Below are positions 1-9,814 of a stretch of 57,906 nt of DNA, piece by piece. Positions within the stretch are counted from its first letter, which is position 1. Each line of letters opens with the position of its first letter. The translations under genes were made by a program, and so were the position numbers. Below the pieces are notes generated by a model. That model was not told the origin of the DNA and did no database searches. It worked only from the letters and a program-made list of their open reading frames with translations. Origin of the DNA: Selaginella moellendorffii (Eukaryota > Streptophyta > Lycopodiopsida > Selaginellales > Selaginellaceae); the NCBI RefSeq assembly GCF_000143415.4, contig NW_003314403.1:209837-267742 (forward strand). The letters run 5' to 3'.

Positions 1-300
1 TGAGAAAGCTTTTGGTAGTAGATATCATTGTGGTACCTTTATGTCACAGAGTACGCTTATGGGACGTTTTATGAACATATTTAGACAACCATCTGTATAC
101 AGAATTAACTTCAAGATATATGTATATATAACACTTATAAGTGTTTGAGAAAAGAGTATTGGAAGTGTCTTTGAAACAAGAGTATTGACAGAGCTGTTTG
201 GATTGGTTGAAACACATATAAAGAGTCATGATGAAGTTAGTTTCGCATATGGATAGTTGTCTAAATGTGTTCATAAAACATTCTATAAGTGTATTCTATA
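1..300. other. No gene recognised
   Basis: AT-rich sequence with a short imperfect inverted repeat around 'cataaaaca/ttctataagtg' near 60-295 (related segments at about 60-90 and 255-295 read in opposite directions). I see no coding frame, RNA gene or splice-supported exon. Confidence 0.4.
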
Positions 301-1565
301 GCATCTGGTGCCAAACCACAATCTACAAAAGTTATCCCTCTCCTCCTCACATATCCAGCACCTGAAAAAGTAAAAGTAAAAATCAAAATATCATGTTGTC
401 ATACCTGAGAGATAGTAAGTAAATATCAGATCTTCTATAAAGCTTGCCGTCTCAGGATTGTTCCACAGCAAAACCACATCATCCCTCAGAGAGGGATGGA
501 CTCCAAGTTCCCACCTGTTTCAGTGATCATCCTTCATGCAAACTCCATGAACCAATCTGCAGCAAGTGCAGTCTCCATAATATACTTCTCAATAGCAGTT
601 GATAAAACTCTTCCTGTGTAGGTGGAGATAACAGCTAGCATGTCTAGTCGACTAACATCTTGTAAACCTTTTCATAAACGCTTGGATGTTGCTGCCATCA
701 AACCCAGGTAGACTGTAAATCTCTCCCATATCAAACGGTTTCATAGTTCCAGAAAGAAGATTCTCCCAAACCGTCAACAAGCTCATTCCTGTACCTGAAC
801 CAAATAGGGGACTTCACAGCACACCATATGACTTGAGCACAAGGACGACTGTCCTTCCTGAGGAGTTCGGCCTGATATGAAGCAGCCCTTCATGCATTGT
901 AATAATGACTGAGCTTCTAGCACGGCAGTTGATGACGTGTTTCTGAGACTGGTTGAGGAGTTGCTTGGTTTGGTCCGTGAAGTCCATCAAGTGCCTCTTT
1001 CGTTAATTACTTCACTTGCGGCATAGAAAAGCTGGTAAAAGAGGATGCCACAGTTGGGTACTCCAGCTGAAAAAAACGCAGTCTCGTGGAACAAGCCCTG
1101 GCTTACACTCTTTCAAAAATTTAAGCCAAGTGAGCCGTGCAACCCCCACCCCACACAGCACCACTGGATGCTCTGGGGTAATATTTCTTTCTCCTCCTAG
1201 AAAACTGTTTTCCATCCAGTTGGCCACTCTGTGAATATCTTTTGATCCTCCTCCAAACCCAACCATGGCACAGTCACCTGTGAAAAACAAACTGAACCTG
1301 GTGCTGGCGAGTTCAATCAGCATTCGTGTTTTACCTTATAACTAGGTGCTAAGATCACAGTAACCTGCTGACTTGACAACCTTCCTGCAAATCTTTTGTC
1401 CAACTCTACAAGTCCACTTCCCACAAAATGCATGGTCTACCATCAAGCGTGCACACGAGCAGAAGGGAACCTTGCCTTGTAACCTGACTCGTCTACTGCT
1501 AACTGTGCTATTGCCGGCCGTTTTGAGAGAGATATAAGCGTCACACCGACGTGTAATGTCTGTTT
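301..1565 (-). pseudogene. Broken CR effector-like gene, copy A (P-loop exon plus start of nuclease exon)
   Basis: Decayed paralogue of the intact gene at 2146-4977, same strand. The large NTPase exon begins after the acceptor at 1566-1568 (TTTACAG then AAACAGAC) and ends at the donor at 404/403 (CTCTCAG then GTATGA). The next exon starts after an acceptor at 362-364 but similarity fades near 301, so most of the nuclease domain is missing. Recognisable blocks include MLIELASTRFSLFFTGD, the GGGSKDIHRVANWMENSF block and the lid region around 470-800. Several frameshifts and deletions break it: the Walker A GxxxxGKT region is replaced near 1325-1350 and the Walker B segment (about 900-1060) is truncated. 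It uses a normal GT donor where the intact copy uses GC. Function is lost; dating would need an alignment. Confidence 0.75.
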
Positions 1566-2133
1566 CTGTAAACAATAAAATCAGTGAAAAAAATTCCCAA
1601 GAAACCAGTTACAACGCCACGTCATAGCCACCAAAAGACAAATGCGCTTGCAGCAGTGCAGTAAAGAATAACAAGCATCTCCATGGCTAAGACACATCTT
1701 CTGTTTACACAAACTCGTCACACAACCAGCTTAAGCCAACAGGGACAGAACCTACAGCCATAGCCAATGGCCAGAAGGCAAAACAACAAGTGAGACCACA
1801 GAGCGAAGGAAACAATACAAACAAAACAAAACCCTCAAGCAAGATCAAACTCGTCAACACGTAGTTCCCAAATGTAGCGCACCACATCAGGCAAACCACC
1901 AGTTACAACGGCCAGGCCATAGCCAGATCACCAGGTATAGAGACGCACGGCACACAGTCACGACCACAGCCAGAAGACACAGACAGCATTAATAGAACGG
2001 AATGGAAGCAGATGGCCATGAATTTAATTACAACCACAGGCCAGACACAAGCACCCAAGCACCAAATCCAACAGCGAAGCAAGACCTTGAAACATCCGCC
2101 GATTTCATGGGGAATTACGAAGAACGAGTGCAA
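1566..2133. repeat. Flank/intron sequence shared with 6690-7315
   Basis: The stretch about 1570-1990 is the reverse complement of about 6890-7310, and corresponds to the long intron or 5' flank of broken CR copies A and C. The adjoining piece 2008-2100 (starting gccatgaattta) matches 6715-6810 in the same, not the opposite, orientation, so the repeat has been rearranged. A short 'cctccgccgatttca' stretch near 4450 in intron 1 of the intact copy is also similar, which ties all three to one family. No gene of its own is supported. Confidence 0.6.
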
Positions 2134-2145
2134 CTTATTCCGTTT

Positions 2146-4977
2146 TTATTTGAACTTTTCTATAGCTTCTAGTAATTCTGTGTTCACAATACCACGTATC
2201 CTTTCATTGGCCCAAATAGCTGACAAAGGTGGAACCTACACAACAGACCACAAAAAAGTTTAAATAACACACAACTTTCAAAACTTACCCCTGCTTCTTC
2301 TTCTGAACATTTTCCTTTTAAAAGCTCACTCTGCCTTGCCCGCATTCCTGCTCGTGAGCATTCCTTTGTTGTCATAACCAACCTTATGTACCCAGTGGAA
2401 CACCACTCTTTGAGTTTGTGAGAGCCTTCTGAATTCACTTTCTTGTCCAGCTTCATGATGTCCAGCGTCGCAAATGCTTGAGTTGCTCCAAGGTCACTTC
2501 CCGTTTTGATTTGTACAAACACAGGCATAATCTTGTTCAGCTTACCATTCCACAGGAAAAACATCGCATCTGGTCCTGCTTCACAAAATTGCCCTATCCA
2601 ACCATATGTTGCAAACGAAACACTAGTCTCCACTGACTTGAGCCACTCGTTCAGCTGTTCTGCATTTTCAATCACTGTAACAGCCCCCTCTGATGCCCCT
2701 CTCTGTTTTAAAAGCTCATATGTCTCCTTGTATGTGGTGTGTGTTTCAACCAATCCGAGCACCTCTGCCGGTACCTTCTTCTCAAAGGCACGTCCAAGCT
2801 CCCAACATACATACGTCTCGAAGTTGATTACACGCTGTCTAAATGCGTTCAGAAAGTATCCCATGTGCATACCCTGTGACATGTGGTGCCACAGTGCATC
2901 TACCACCAAAGGCTCTTGCAAGATTACATAGCGAATCTCTGTTGTAACTGACAAACGACGAGTCTCTGTTGTAACTCGCAAACCGGGAGCTTGAGCTTCA
3001 TTATCAGCGACCCCTCTGATATATGGAACTATTGGGGCAAAAGGTTCCGCTCCATCGCTGCCCTCAAGGAGAGTTGCGAAACCCCAGTCTACAAGAGTCA
3101 TGGCCCTCCTCCGTCCTGGTACAATCACATGTCGGGCACCTGAAAAAGTAAATGTAAATATCACAATATCACGTAATTCTTGCTGTCTTGCCTGAGAGAT
3201 AGTAAGTAAATATCAGATCTTCTATAAAGCTTGCCGTCTCAGGATCGTTGCACAGCAAAACCGCATCATCCCCCAGAGAGCGCTGGACTCCAAGTTCCCG
3301 GCCTGTTTCAGTGACCATCCTTCGTGCAAACTCCATGAACCAATCTGCAGTAGGTGCAGTCTCCATAATATACTGCTCAATAGCGGTTGATAAAATTCTT
3401 CTTCTTCCTGTGTAGGTGGAGATAACAGCTAGCATGTCTAGTCGACTAACATCTATAAACCTTTCCATAAACGCTTGGATGTTGCTGCCATCAAACCCAG
3501 GTAGACTGTAAATCTCTCGCACATCAAACGGTTTCATAGTTCCAGAAAGAAGATCCTCCCGAACCGTCAACATGCTCTTTCCTGTACCTGAAACAAACAG
3601 GGGACTTTGCAGCACACCATATGACTTGAGCGCAAGGACGATGGGATTCAACAGCGACTGCCCTTCCTGAGGAGTTCGGCCTGATATGAAGCGCCCCTTC
3701 ATGCACTGTAATAATGACTGCGCTTCGTCTAGCACTACTGTGGCATCCCCCCAACCCACCTCTTTTACCAGCTTTTCTATGCTGCTAGTGAAGTAATTCA
3801 CAAAAGTGGGCACTTGATGGACGTCACGAACCAAACCAAGCAACACCTCAAGCAGTCCCAGAAACACGTCATCAACTGCCGGATACTCCAGCTGAAAAAA
3901 CGCCCAGTCTCGTGGAACAAGCCCTGGCTTACACTCTTTCAATAATTTGAAAAAACTGAGACGTGCAAGAATTAAGGCCCCCACGCCACACAGCACCACT
4001 GGATGCTCTGGGGTAATATTTCTTTCTCCTCTCGGAAAACTGTTTTCCATCCAGTTGGCCACTCTGTGAATATCTTTTGATCCTCCTCCAAACCCAACCA
4101 TGGGACGGTCACCTGTGAAAAACAAACTGAACCTGGTGCTGGCGAGTTCAATCAGCATTCTTGTTTTCCCTGATCCACTAGGTGCTAAGACCACAGTAAC
4201 CTGCTGACTTGACAACCTTCCTGCAAATCTTGTGTCCAACTCTACGAGTCCACTTCCAACACCTTCCCACAAAATGCATGGTCTACCACCAAGTGAGTAC
4301 ACGAGTGTCCGAGCAGAAGGGAACCTTGCTTTGTAACCGGACTCGTCTACTGCGAACTGTTCTATTGCCTCCCGTTTGAAAGAGATATAATTGTCACACC
4401 GACGTCTAATGGCTGTTTCTGCAAACAATAAAATAAGTGAAACCTTGAAACCTCCGCCGATTTCAAATGCCAAAAACTGGACAACAAATGGGAATTCTGA
4501 CATGGATGCATGTGCAAGGGAACAAAGGGCTTTCGCAATTGCTTACCGATTCCATGGGGCACTGCAACATTCAGAACAAAACAAAGTTAGTATTAGATCT
4601 GGAAGAAAAAACTATCAATAGAAAACATGGCCAACCATAGCCACACTTCCAGCAACCCAAAATAAAAGCGACCTCAGGCAAAATCCTTAACCATGACCGA
4701 AAGCAGCCATATCCACAACACACAGCAAAACGCCCCAAATCGAGGGGGATGACTTACCATTACTTCTGAGGAGAAGGAGTTTTTCCTCCCGCAGCTGCAC
4801 TTTCTCATTCCGCAGCTGCTCTTCCTTCTTCCGCAGCTGCTCTTTCTCATTCCGCCAATATTCCGCCAGAGATTGATTGCCACTCTGAAGGGCAGAGAGA
4901 AAAGATTCCCCAGCCGCTTGGATCTGCGGCTCAAGAAGCCCGATTTGAGCCTCCACCTTAGCCAATTCCTCGTCCAT
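2146..4977 (-). CDS. Crinkler/RHS-type (CR) effector-like protein: coiled-coil header, P-loop NTPase, REase-fold nuclease
   Basis: Four exons with consistent phase: 4977-4758, 4418-3192, 3139-2289, 2235-2146; 795 aa. Exon 1 begins MDEELAKVEAQ and is an amphipathic heptad region (EKEQLRK, KEEQLRN, EKVQLRE). Exon 2 holds a STAND-like P-loop ATPase: Walker A APSGSGKT at residues ~152-159, Walker B VVLDEAQ at ~301-307. Exon 3 holds a PD-(D/E)xK-type nuclease signature: acidic helix (FETYVCWE, ~589-596), D673 in GPDAMFF and Q692-x-K694 in FVQIKTG. This three-part design is the one described for Crinkler and trypanosome RHS proteins, proposed to act on nuclear DNA; that role is family knowledge, not shown here. 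Intron 3 (3191-3140, 52 nt) starts with GC, not GT; introns 1 and 2 of other junctions are GT-AG. The reading frame is intact across all exons, unlike copies at 301-1565 and 7316-8627. Alternative: a recently silenced gene; transcript data would tell. Confidence 0.82.
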
Positions 4978-5118
4978 TTTGCTAGCTGAAACCCTATCAG
5001 TGGTGCCCTAGAATCGTCAAGGACAACTTAATTTATAATCAAGAGAGACAAAAAGAGAAAACTCAACCGGCTTCTATTTTACAGTTTTGTACGAAACTAT
5101 TTCTGCTCATCCCTCTGA

Positions 5119-5247
5119 CATCCACCAAAGTGGAGAACGTGGCAGCCGATCGCCAACGTTGCTGAGTTTGGAACGAAGTATGGAGGAAGCATTGCTCTCA
5201 CGGTTGGAATCGCCGGCACCGGACTTGTGCTGGCCTCCAAGGCCTAA
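5119..5247 (+). pseudogene. Short open frame resembling the C-terminus of a small membrane protein
   Basis: An open frame between a stop at 5116-5118 and TAA at 5245-5247 encodes 42 residues ending in a Gly/Ala-rich hydrophobic stretch (GGSIALTVGIAGTGLVLASK). It has no start codon of its own and no clear upstream exon. It lies 120 bp upstream of the CR gene start, on the opposite strand. It could be a captured gene fragment or a terminal exon; I do not recognise the family. Confidence 0.25.
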
Positions 5248-5394
5248 ACATCCCAAAAGCGAAGAACAAGAAAGATCATATCAATTTAAAGCCGTAAAGA
5301 ACTGGTTGAATGATCCACTAATTTAGGGTTTTTAGGTTTCTTTGATGTTTTGTGAGGTAGTTTTTGCTTTCTTCAAAGTGTTAGACCAAGAGGC
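5248..5394. other. Possible LTR tail preceding a primer-binding site
   Basis: AT-rich sequence directly left of the primer-binding site at 5405. By position it should be the 3' end of a copia 5' LTR, but I cannot define its other boundary. Confidence 0.25.
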
Positions 5395-5593
5395 TTTCTT
5401 CACATGGTATCAGAGGTATAAGTTAGAATTTTTGGCATGAGTAGGGCCTTAGATGATAGGATAGGATGGTATCATTTTCATCTTCTAGAGAAATGGAGTA
5501 ACAAATTTCCTTGCCTGGAAAGAACATACACAATTCTGGTTTATAAGGTGGCCCATGGTATCTGGAACAAGAAAATGCCCACTGCATTGTGGG
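5395..5593 (+). mobile_element. Ty1/copia LTR-retrotransposon remnant (PBS plus start of gag)
   Basis: TGGTATCAGAG at 5405-5415 matches the 3' end complement of initiator tRNA-Met, the usual plant LTR-element primer-binding site. About 75 bp downstream, a frame at 5492-5593 reads NGVTNFLAWKEHTQFWF, the LxGxNFxxWK start typical of copia gag. The frame is lost at the palindrome cluster beginning at 5599. Nothing of pol remains, so this is a 5' stub of a dead element. Confidence 0.6.
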
Positions 5594-5598
5594 GCCGT

Positions 5599-5777
5599 CC
5601 CTAACCCATAAATTTTATGGGTTAGGGGTGAAATTGTTTTCACATTGAATACTTAGTTAACTAAGAGTTTTTTTAAGAGTAGGGTTTCCACACCTAAACT
5701 CTTAAAAAAACTCTAAGTTAGGGTTCAACAAAATTTCTATGTAAAATTTAAGGGTCCTCCCTAGGACCCTTAAATTT
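5599..5777. repeat. Three successive hairpin palindromes
   Basis: Three inverted repeats follow one another. 5599-5612 pairs with 5614-5627 (14-bp perfect arms, 1-nt centre, ccctaacccataaa). 5657-5680 pairs with 5698-5721 (24-bp arms with two mismatches, 17-nt loop). 5744-5758 pairs with 5763-5777 (15-bp perfect arms, 4-nt loop). No target duplication or single terminal inverted repeat enclosing all three was found. It may be a foldback/MITE-type insertion into the copia remnant. Confidence 0.75.
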
Positions 5778-6122
5778 ATATTCTCTCTCTTCTGCATGCA
5801 ATTGCCTACCACATCAGCTATGTGCCTCAACTTGGCGCCCTAACTTTGGGCAAGAGCGGCTATGACCATGGTGTGAGGAGCAGGGCATTTTGGGCTCCTC
5901 CCAGGCATGGGAGGAAGCCCCAACACTTCTTCATAGCAGCAACAACAGATATTCTCTATTCTCTCCTTTTGCATTCATGCACATCATTTAGGTTCAATAA
6001 GTTCAACAGCAAGATAAAGAAAAAATCCTTTCTTCAACAGCTCTTTCTTTACTAACTCCTTTTGCAGCTCTTTCTACAACTCTTTTTACAGCACCTCCAA
6101 CTGACTAAGGCTTCCAACTCCA

Positions 6123-6278
6123 CCAGAATCTTCATTCTGGCTGTTGGGCTGGTCAGCCCAGCCAGAATCCTTATTCTGGCCGTTGGGCTGGTCAGTCTGG
6201 CCAGAATCCTGATTCTGGCTGCTAGGCTGGTCAGCCCAGCCATAATCTTGATTATGGCTGCTGGCCTGGCTAGAATCA
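6123..6278. repeat. 39-bp tandem repeat, each unit containing a small palindrome
   Basis: Units start at 6123, 6162, 6201 and 6240 (ccagaatc...attctgg, then a 20-bp ctgttgggctggtcagccca-like spacer). A fifth, truncated unit starts at 6270. Because 39 is divisible by three, every frame repeats with 13 codons: on the minus strand one frame gives a hydrophilic DSGWADQPNSQN-type repeat ending at a stop, on the plus strand another gives a hydrophobic ARILILAVGLVSP repeat. Neither frame has enough flanking coding signal to call a gene. Confidence 0.7.
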
Positions 6279-6429
6279 AGCTGGTTGTGGTTGTAGGCTC
6301 AATTTTCAGCCTGGCCATTGGGCTGATCAACATGTGGAGCAAGGCACTTAATCTCAATTTCCTGCTACAGGCAACTAGCCTAAGGTTGATTTGCAGTCGG
6401 AACAGCTAAGTTTTGGCTCCCCGCTTGAT

Positions 6430-6660
6430 AACGAGTAGAGAAGTGAAGATCGAAGGGTAGCTCTTGGTACAAGTAGACGTGGAGGCAGAGTTAGTAGAGG
6501 TCATGGATGTGGACATGGACGTGCAAGCAAGTTTGCAGGTGGATGTGGAAGATATAGCAGCTTGACCAGGAGCAAAAAGGCAACGTTCCAAGAACTGGAC
6601 ACAGGAGGAGATTTGGGCCTTGGTGGAAATCAAGCAGCAGGAATATTTGATGCGATGTGA
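6430..6660 (+). pseudogene. Fragment with RGG-like stretch and start of a Myb/SANT (trihelix-like) domain
   Basis: The plus strand from about 6460 encodes an Arg/Gly-rich stretch (RRGGRVSRGHGCGHGRA). After a one-base frame shift near 6590 it reads NWTQEEIWALVEIKQQEY, resembling the first helix of plant Myb/SANT-like or trihelix domains, and then meets a stop. Such domains occur in plant transcription factors and in Harbinger-type transposon proteins. The piece is too short and broken to decide. Confidence 0.3.
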
Positions 6661-6689
6661 GGCATAAGGATTGTATATTCATAACATAT

Positions 6690-7315
6690 TCTATGCCTGT
6701 AAGGGAAGCAGCCGCCATGAATTTATTTACAACCACAGGCCAGACACAAGCACCCAAGCACCAAATCCAACAGCGAAGCAAGGCCTTCAAACATCCGCTG
6801 ATTTCATGGCACACACATGGCGTGCAATTCATAAAAGGGTGGATTTTACAATGGTGTATGCCTGCTATTGATCCACGTGTATTATGAGTGTGAGAAAAAC
6901 ATGCGTTCTATTAATGCTGCCTGTGGTTGTGACTGTGTGCCATGTGTCTCTTTATCTAGTGATCTGGGTATGGCCTGGCCGTTGTAACTGGTGGTGTGCT
7001 ACATTTGGGAACTATGTGTTGACAAGTTTGATCTTGCTTGAGGGTTTTGTTTTGTTTGTACTCACTGGCCGTGGATGTTTCTGGTCTCACTTGTTGTTTT
7101 GCCTTCTGGCCATTGGCTATGGCTGTGGGTTCTGTCCGTGTTGGCTTAAGCTGGTTGTGTGACGAGTTTGTGTATACAGAAGATGTGTCTTGGCCATGAA
7201 GATGCTTGTTATTCTTTACTGTGCTGCCTACAAACGCATTTGTTTTTTGGTGGCTATGCCGTGGCATTGTAACTGGTTTCTTGGGATTTCTTTTCACTTA
7301 TTTTAATGTTTACAG
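6690..7315 (+). repeat. 5' flank/intron of broken CR copy C
   Basis: About 6890-7310 is the inverted counterpart of 1570-1990; 6715-6810 is a direct counterpart of 2008-2100. It leads straight into the splice acceptor at 7311-7315 (TTTACAG) of the copy C NTPase exon, so it behaves as intron or upstream sequence of that pseudogene. The segment 6820-6900 (aaagggtggattttacaa...) is also similar to 10405-10490 and, inverted, to 11400-11460. Confidence 0.55.
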
Positions 7316-8627
7316 AAACAGACATTACAGGTCAGTGTGACACTTATATCTCTCTCAAACGGCCGGCAATAGCATAGTTAGCAATAGATGAGTCAGGTTA
7401 CAAGGCAAGGTTCCCTTTTGCTCGGACACTCGTGTGCTCGCTTGAAGGTAGACCATGCATTTTGTGGGAAGGTGTTGGAAGTAGACTTAAAAAAGATTTG
7501 CAAGATGGTTGTCAAGTCAGCAGGTTACTGTGGTCTTAGCACCTAGTGGATCAGGGAAAACAAGAATGCTGATTGAACTCACCAACACCAGGTTCAATTT
7601 GTTTTTCACAGGTGACCGTGCCATGGTTGGGTTTGAAGGAGGATCAAAAGATATTTACAGAGTGGCCAACGGGATGGAAAACAGTTTTCCAGGAGGAGAA
7701 AGAAATATTACCCCAGAGCATCCAGTGGTGCTGTGTGGCATGGGGGCCTTAATCCTTGCACAGCTCACTTGGCTTAAATTATTGAAAGAGTGTAAGCCAG
7801 GGCTTGTTCCACGAGACTGGCCGCTGGAGTATCCGGCAGTTGATGACGTGTTTCTGAGGAGTTGCTTGGTTTGGTCCATGAAGTCCATCAAGTGCCCTCT
7901 TTCGTTAATTACTTCACTAGCGGCATAGAAAAGCTGGTAAAAGAGGTGGGTTGGGGGGATGCCACAGTTGTGTTAGACGAAGCTCAGTCATGCATGAAGG
8001 GCCGCTTCATATCAGGCCGAACTCCTCAGGAAGGGCAGTCATTATTGAATCCCATCGTCCTTGCACTCTATGATGTGCTGCAAAGTCCCCTATTTGTTTC
8101 AGTACAGGAAAGAGCATGGACAGTTCGGGAGAATCTTCTTTCTGGAACTATGAAACCGTTTGATGTGGGAGAGATTTACAGTCTACCTGGGTTTGATGGC
8201 AGCAACATCCAAGCGTTTATGGAAAGGTTTATAGATGTTAGTAGCTGTTATCTCCACCTACACAGGAAGAAGAAGAATTTTAGCAACTGCTATTGAGAAG
8301 TGTATTATGGAGACCACACCTGTTGCAGATTTGTTCATGGAGTTTCCACTAAGGATGATCACTGAAACAGGCAGGAACTTGGAGTCCATTGCTCTCTGAG
8401 GGATGTTGCGGTTTTGCTGTGAAAGGATCCTGAGACAGCAAGCTTTATAGAAGATCTGATATTTACTTACTATCTCTCAGGTATGACAACAAGAATTACA
8501 TGATATCGTGATATTTACTTTTATGCCGGACATGTGATTGTACCAGGACTCTTGTAGACTGTGATTCCGCAACCCTTCTTGAGAGCAGCGATGGAGCAGA
8601 ACCTTTTGCCCCAATAGTTCCATCGAG
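7316..8627 (+). pseudogene. Broken CR effector-like gene, copy C
   Basis: Plus-strand paralogue of 2146-4977. The NTPase exon runs from 7316 to about 8480 and ends at a standard donor (CTCTCAG then GTATGA); the start of the nuclease exon (CCGGACATGTGATTGTACC) is seen from about 8525 and similarity stops near 8627. Recognisable pieces include APSGSGKTRMLIEL at about 7539-7580, the VVLDEAQ Walker B region near 7965-7990, and SLPGFDGSNIQAFMERFIDV near 8180-8235. An early TAG (7378-7380), small deletions, frameshifts near 7810-7920 and 8250-8400, and loss of most of the nuclease domain make it non-functional. Copies A and C are in opposite orientation around the intact copy. Confidence 0.8.
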
Positions 8628-9404
8628 TTGTTGCAATTGCTGATTGAACTGCTCCAATTGAAGCTTCACTCCCCACCTCGGCCACTGCCACTGCTACCAC
8701 CGCCACTGTGGTAAGGCTTTGAGTGGTTCTTTCGCTAGCTGGTATTATCGTAGGGCTTAGAGTGGTTGTTGCCACCACAACCACCGGACCTTACTGGCCA
8801 GTAGCAGTTGCCGACCTGGTTAACCAAGCAGCTCCTCCAGCTCTAATCCAAAGCAAAAGATTCATTTGGTGCTGAAGGATTATAACAGTGTCTCTGAGAT
8901 ATGTGAAGACCTCTAATAGAGTTATAAAATGGCTCCACCTTTGACTTCTGGCCGCATTTGCAACGCTTGTACTGCGATGCTCCACTGGGACATGGATTGG
9001 AGTCTTCGTTAGTGGCTCCTCCATTGCCTCGCCTCGAGCCCAAGAACCTTCTGGCCACTTTAGTTCATGTACTGCTAGAGCCCGAAGCGAGGCCGTGCAG
9101 AGCCTCAAAGCCACGGACAGCCTCAATGCAGACTCGTCGTTATACACGACACTGGAAAGGTGGTGCAGGATGAAAGGAATCGAGAGAAACTTTCGTCACA
9201 CCTTGTTACAATGGTCCGCGATAACTATGTCAACACAGGGAAGAACGCCAGTGTGTACGTTTGGAAAGCGGTGCCATAGCTGCTCGAAAGAGAGTGAAAA
9301 CGAGAGAAACAAACTCATGCATGCATACCATCATTCCCTGTAATCTAAGTGCATACATCCATACATGAGCAAAGAGCAAGCTTTTTCTTCCAAACCTGCA
9401 AACT
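8628..9404. other. Unassigned sequence after copy C, possible retroelement gag debris
   Basis: At 8628 similarity to the CR family stops. The minus strand of 8640-8800 repeats an NHSKPY/HSKPYHSGG motif in Ser/Gly-rich frames broken by stops. A frame near 8860-9010 contains a short KRCKCGQKSK stretch. This could be decayed gag or an unrelated gene remnant; nothing firm is supported. Confidence 0.3.
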
Positions 9405-9701
9405 CAGGATTGTCTTCGGGGCTGTCTAGCTCGAAGGCAAGCTCTCTGGCCGCCGCCACCACAGCGGCATGGCAATAGTGAGGATTTGACGTCAGACAAA
9501 TGGCCAGAGTATCAAACTTGTAAGAAGTGAGAGGGAGAGCACTACTTACATGAGCAATCCGTGGTAGTCAGTGTCGGCAAGGATGCATTCACGTCCCAGG
9601 CCATCCGTGAAAAGATCTTCTGGCGTTTCAGTCCCACGAACAGCGCCAACAACCAACTTGAGTTCCTTCAACTCAATCACGAAGTAGACTGTCTCAGTAC
9701 T
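9405..9701 (-). pseudogene. Fragment of a class 3 (sn-1 acylglycerol-type) lipase gene
   Basis: An exon-like segment 9701-9550 follows a TTTCAG acceptor and ends at a GTAAGT donor. It reads ELKLVVGAVRGTETPEDLFTDGL, the beta-strand and GTxxxxDLxTD block that precedes the catalytic region of plant lipase class 3 / diacylglycerol-lipase-like proteins. A second segment, about 9516-9405, reads HYCHAAVVAAARELAFELD, resembling the next block of that family. The phases of the two segments do not match at the obvious junction. The catalytic GxSxG block is absent and PPR-like sequence lies upstream, so this is best read as a gene fragment. Confidence 0.5.
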
Positions 9702-9814
9702 CTGAAATAGTGGGGAGATTTGTGATGCAACATCAAACCTCCTTTCAAGAGTGCCTCGGCTGGGCGGCAAGCAGCACGAAGGAAAGCAGTTGCATGGCCT
9801 CGCCACCATCTATC

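Noticed and set aside
5599-5627. ccctaaccc as a telomere-repeat tract
   Set aside because: Only single units within a palindrome; no tandem CCCTAAA array.
7062-7297. Membrane-protein-like frames in the flank of CR copy C and, inverted, copy A
   Set aside because: Hydrophobic composition only; the sequence behaves as intron or flank leading to the TTTACAG acceptor.
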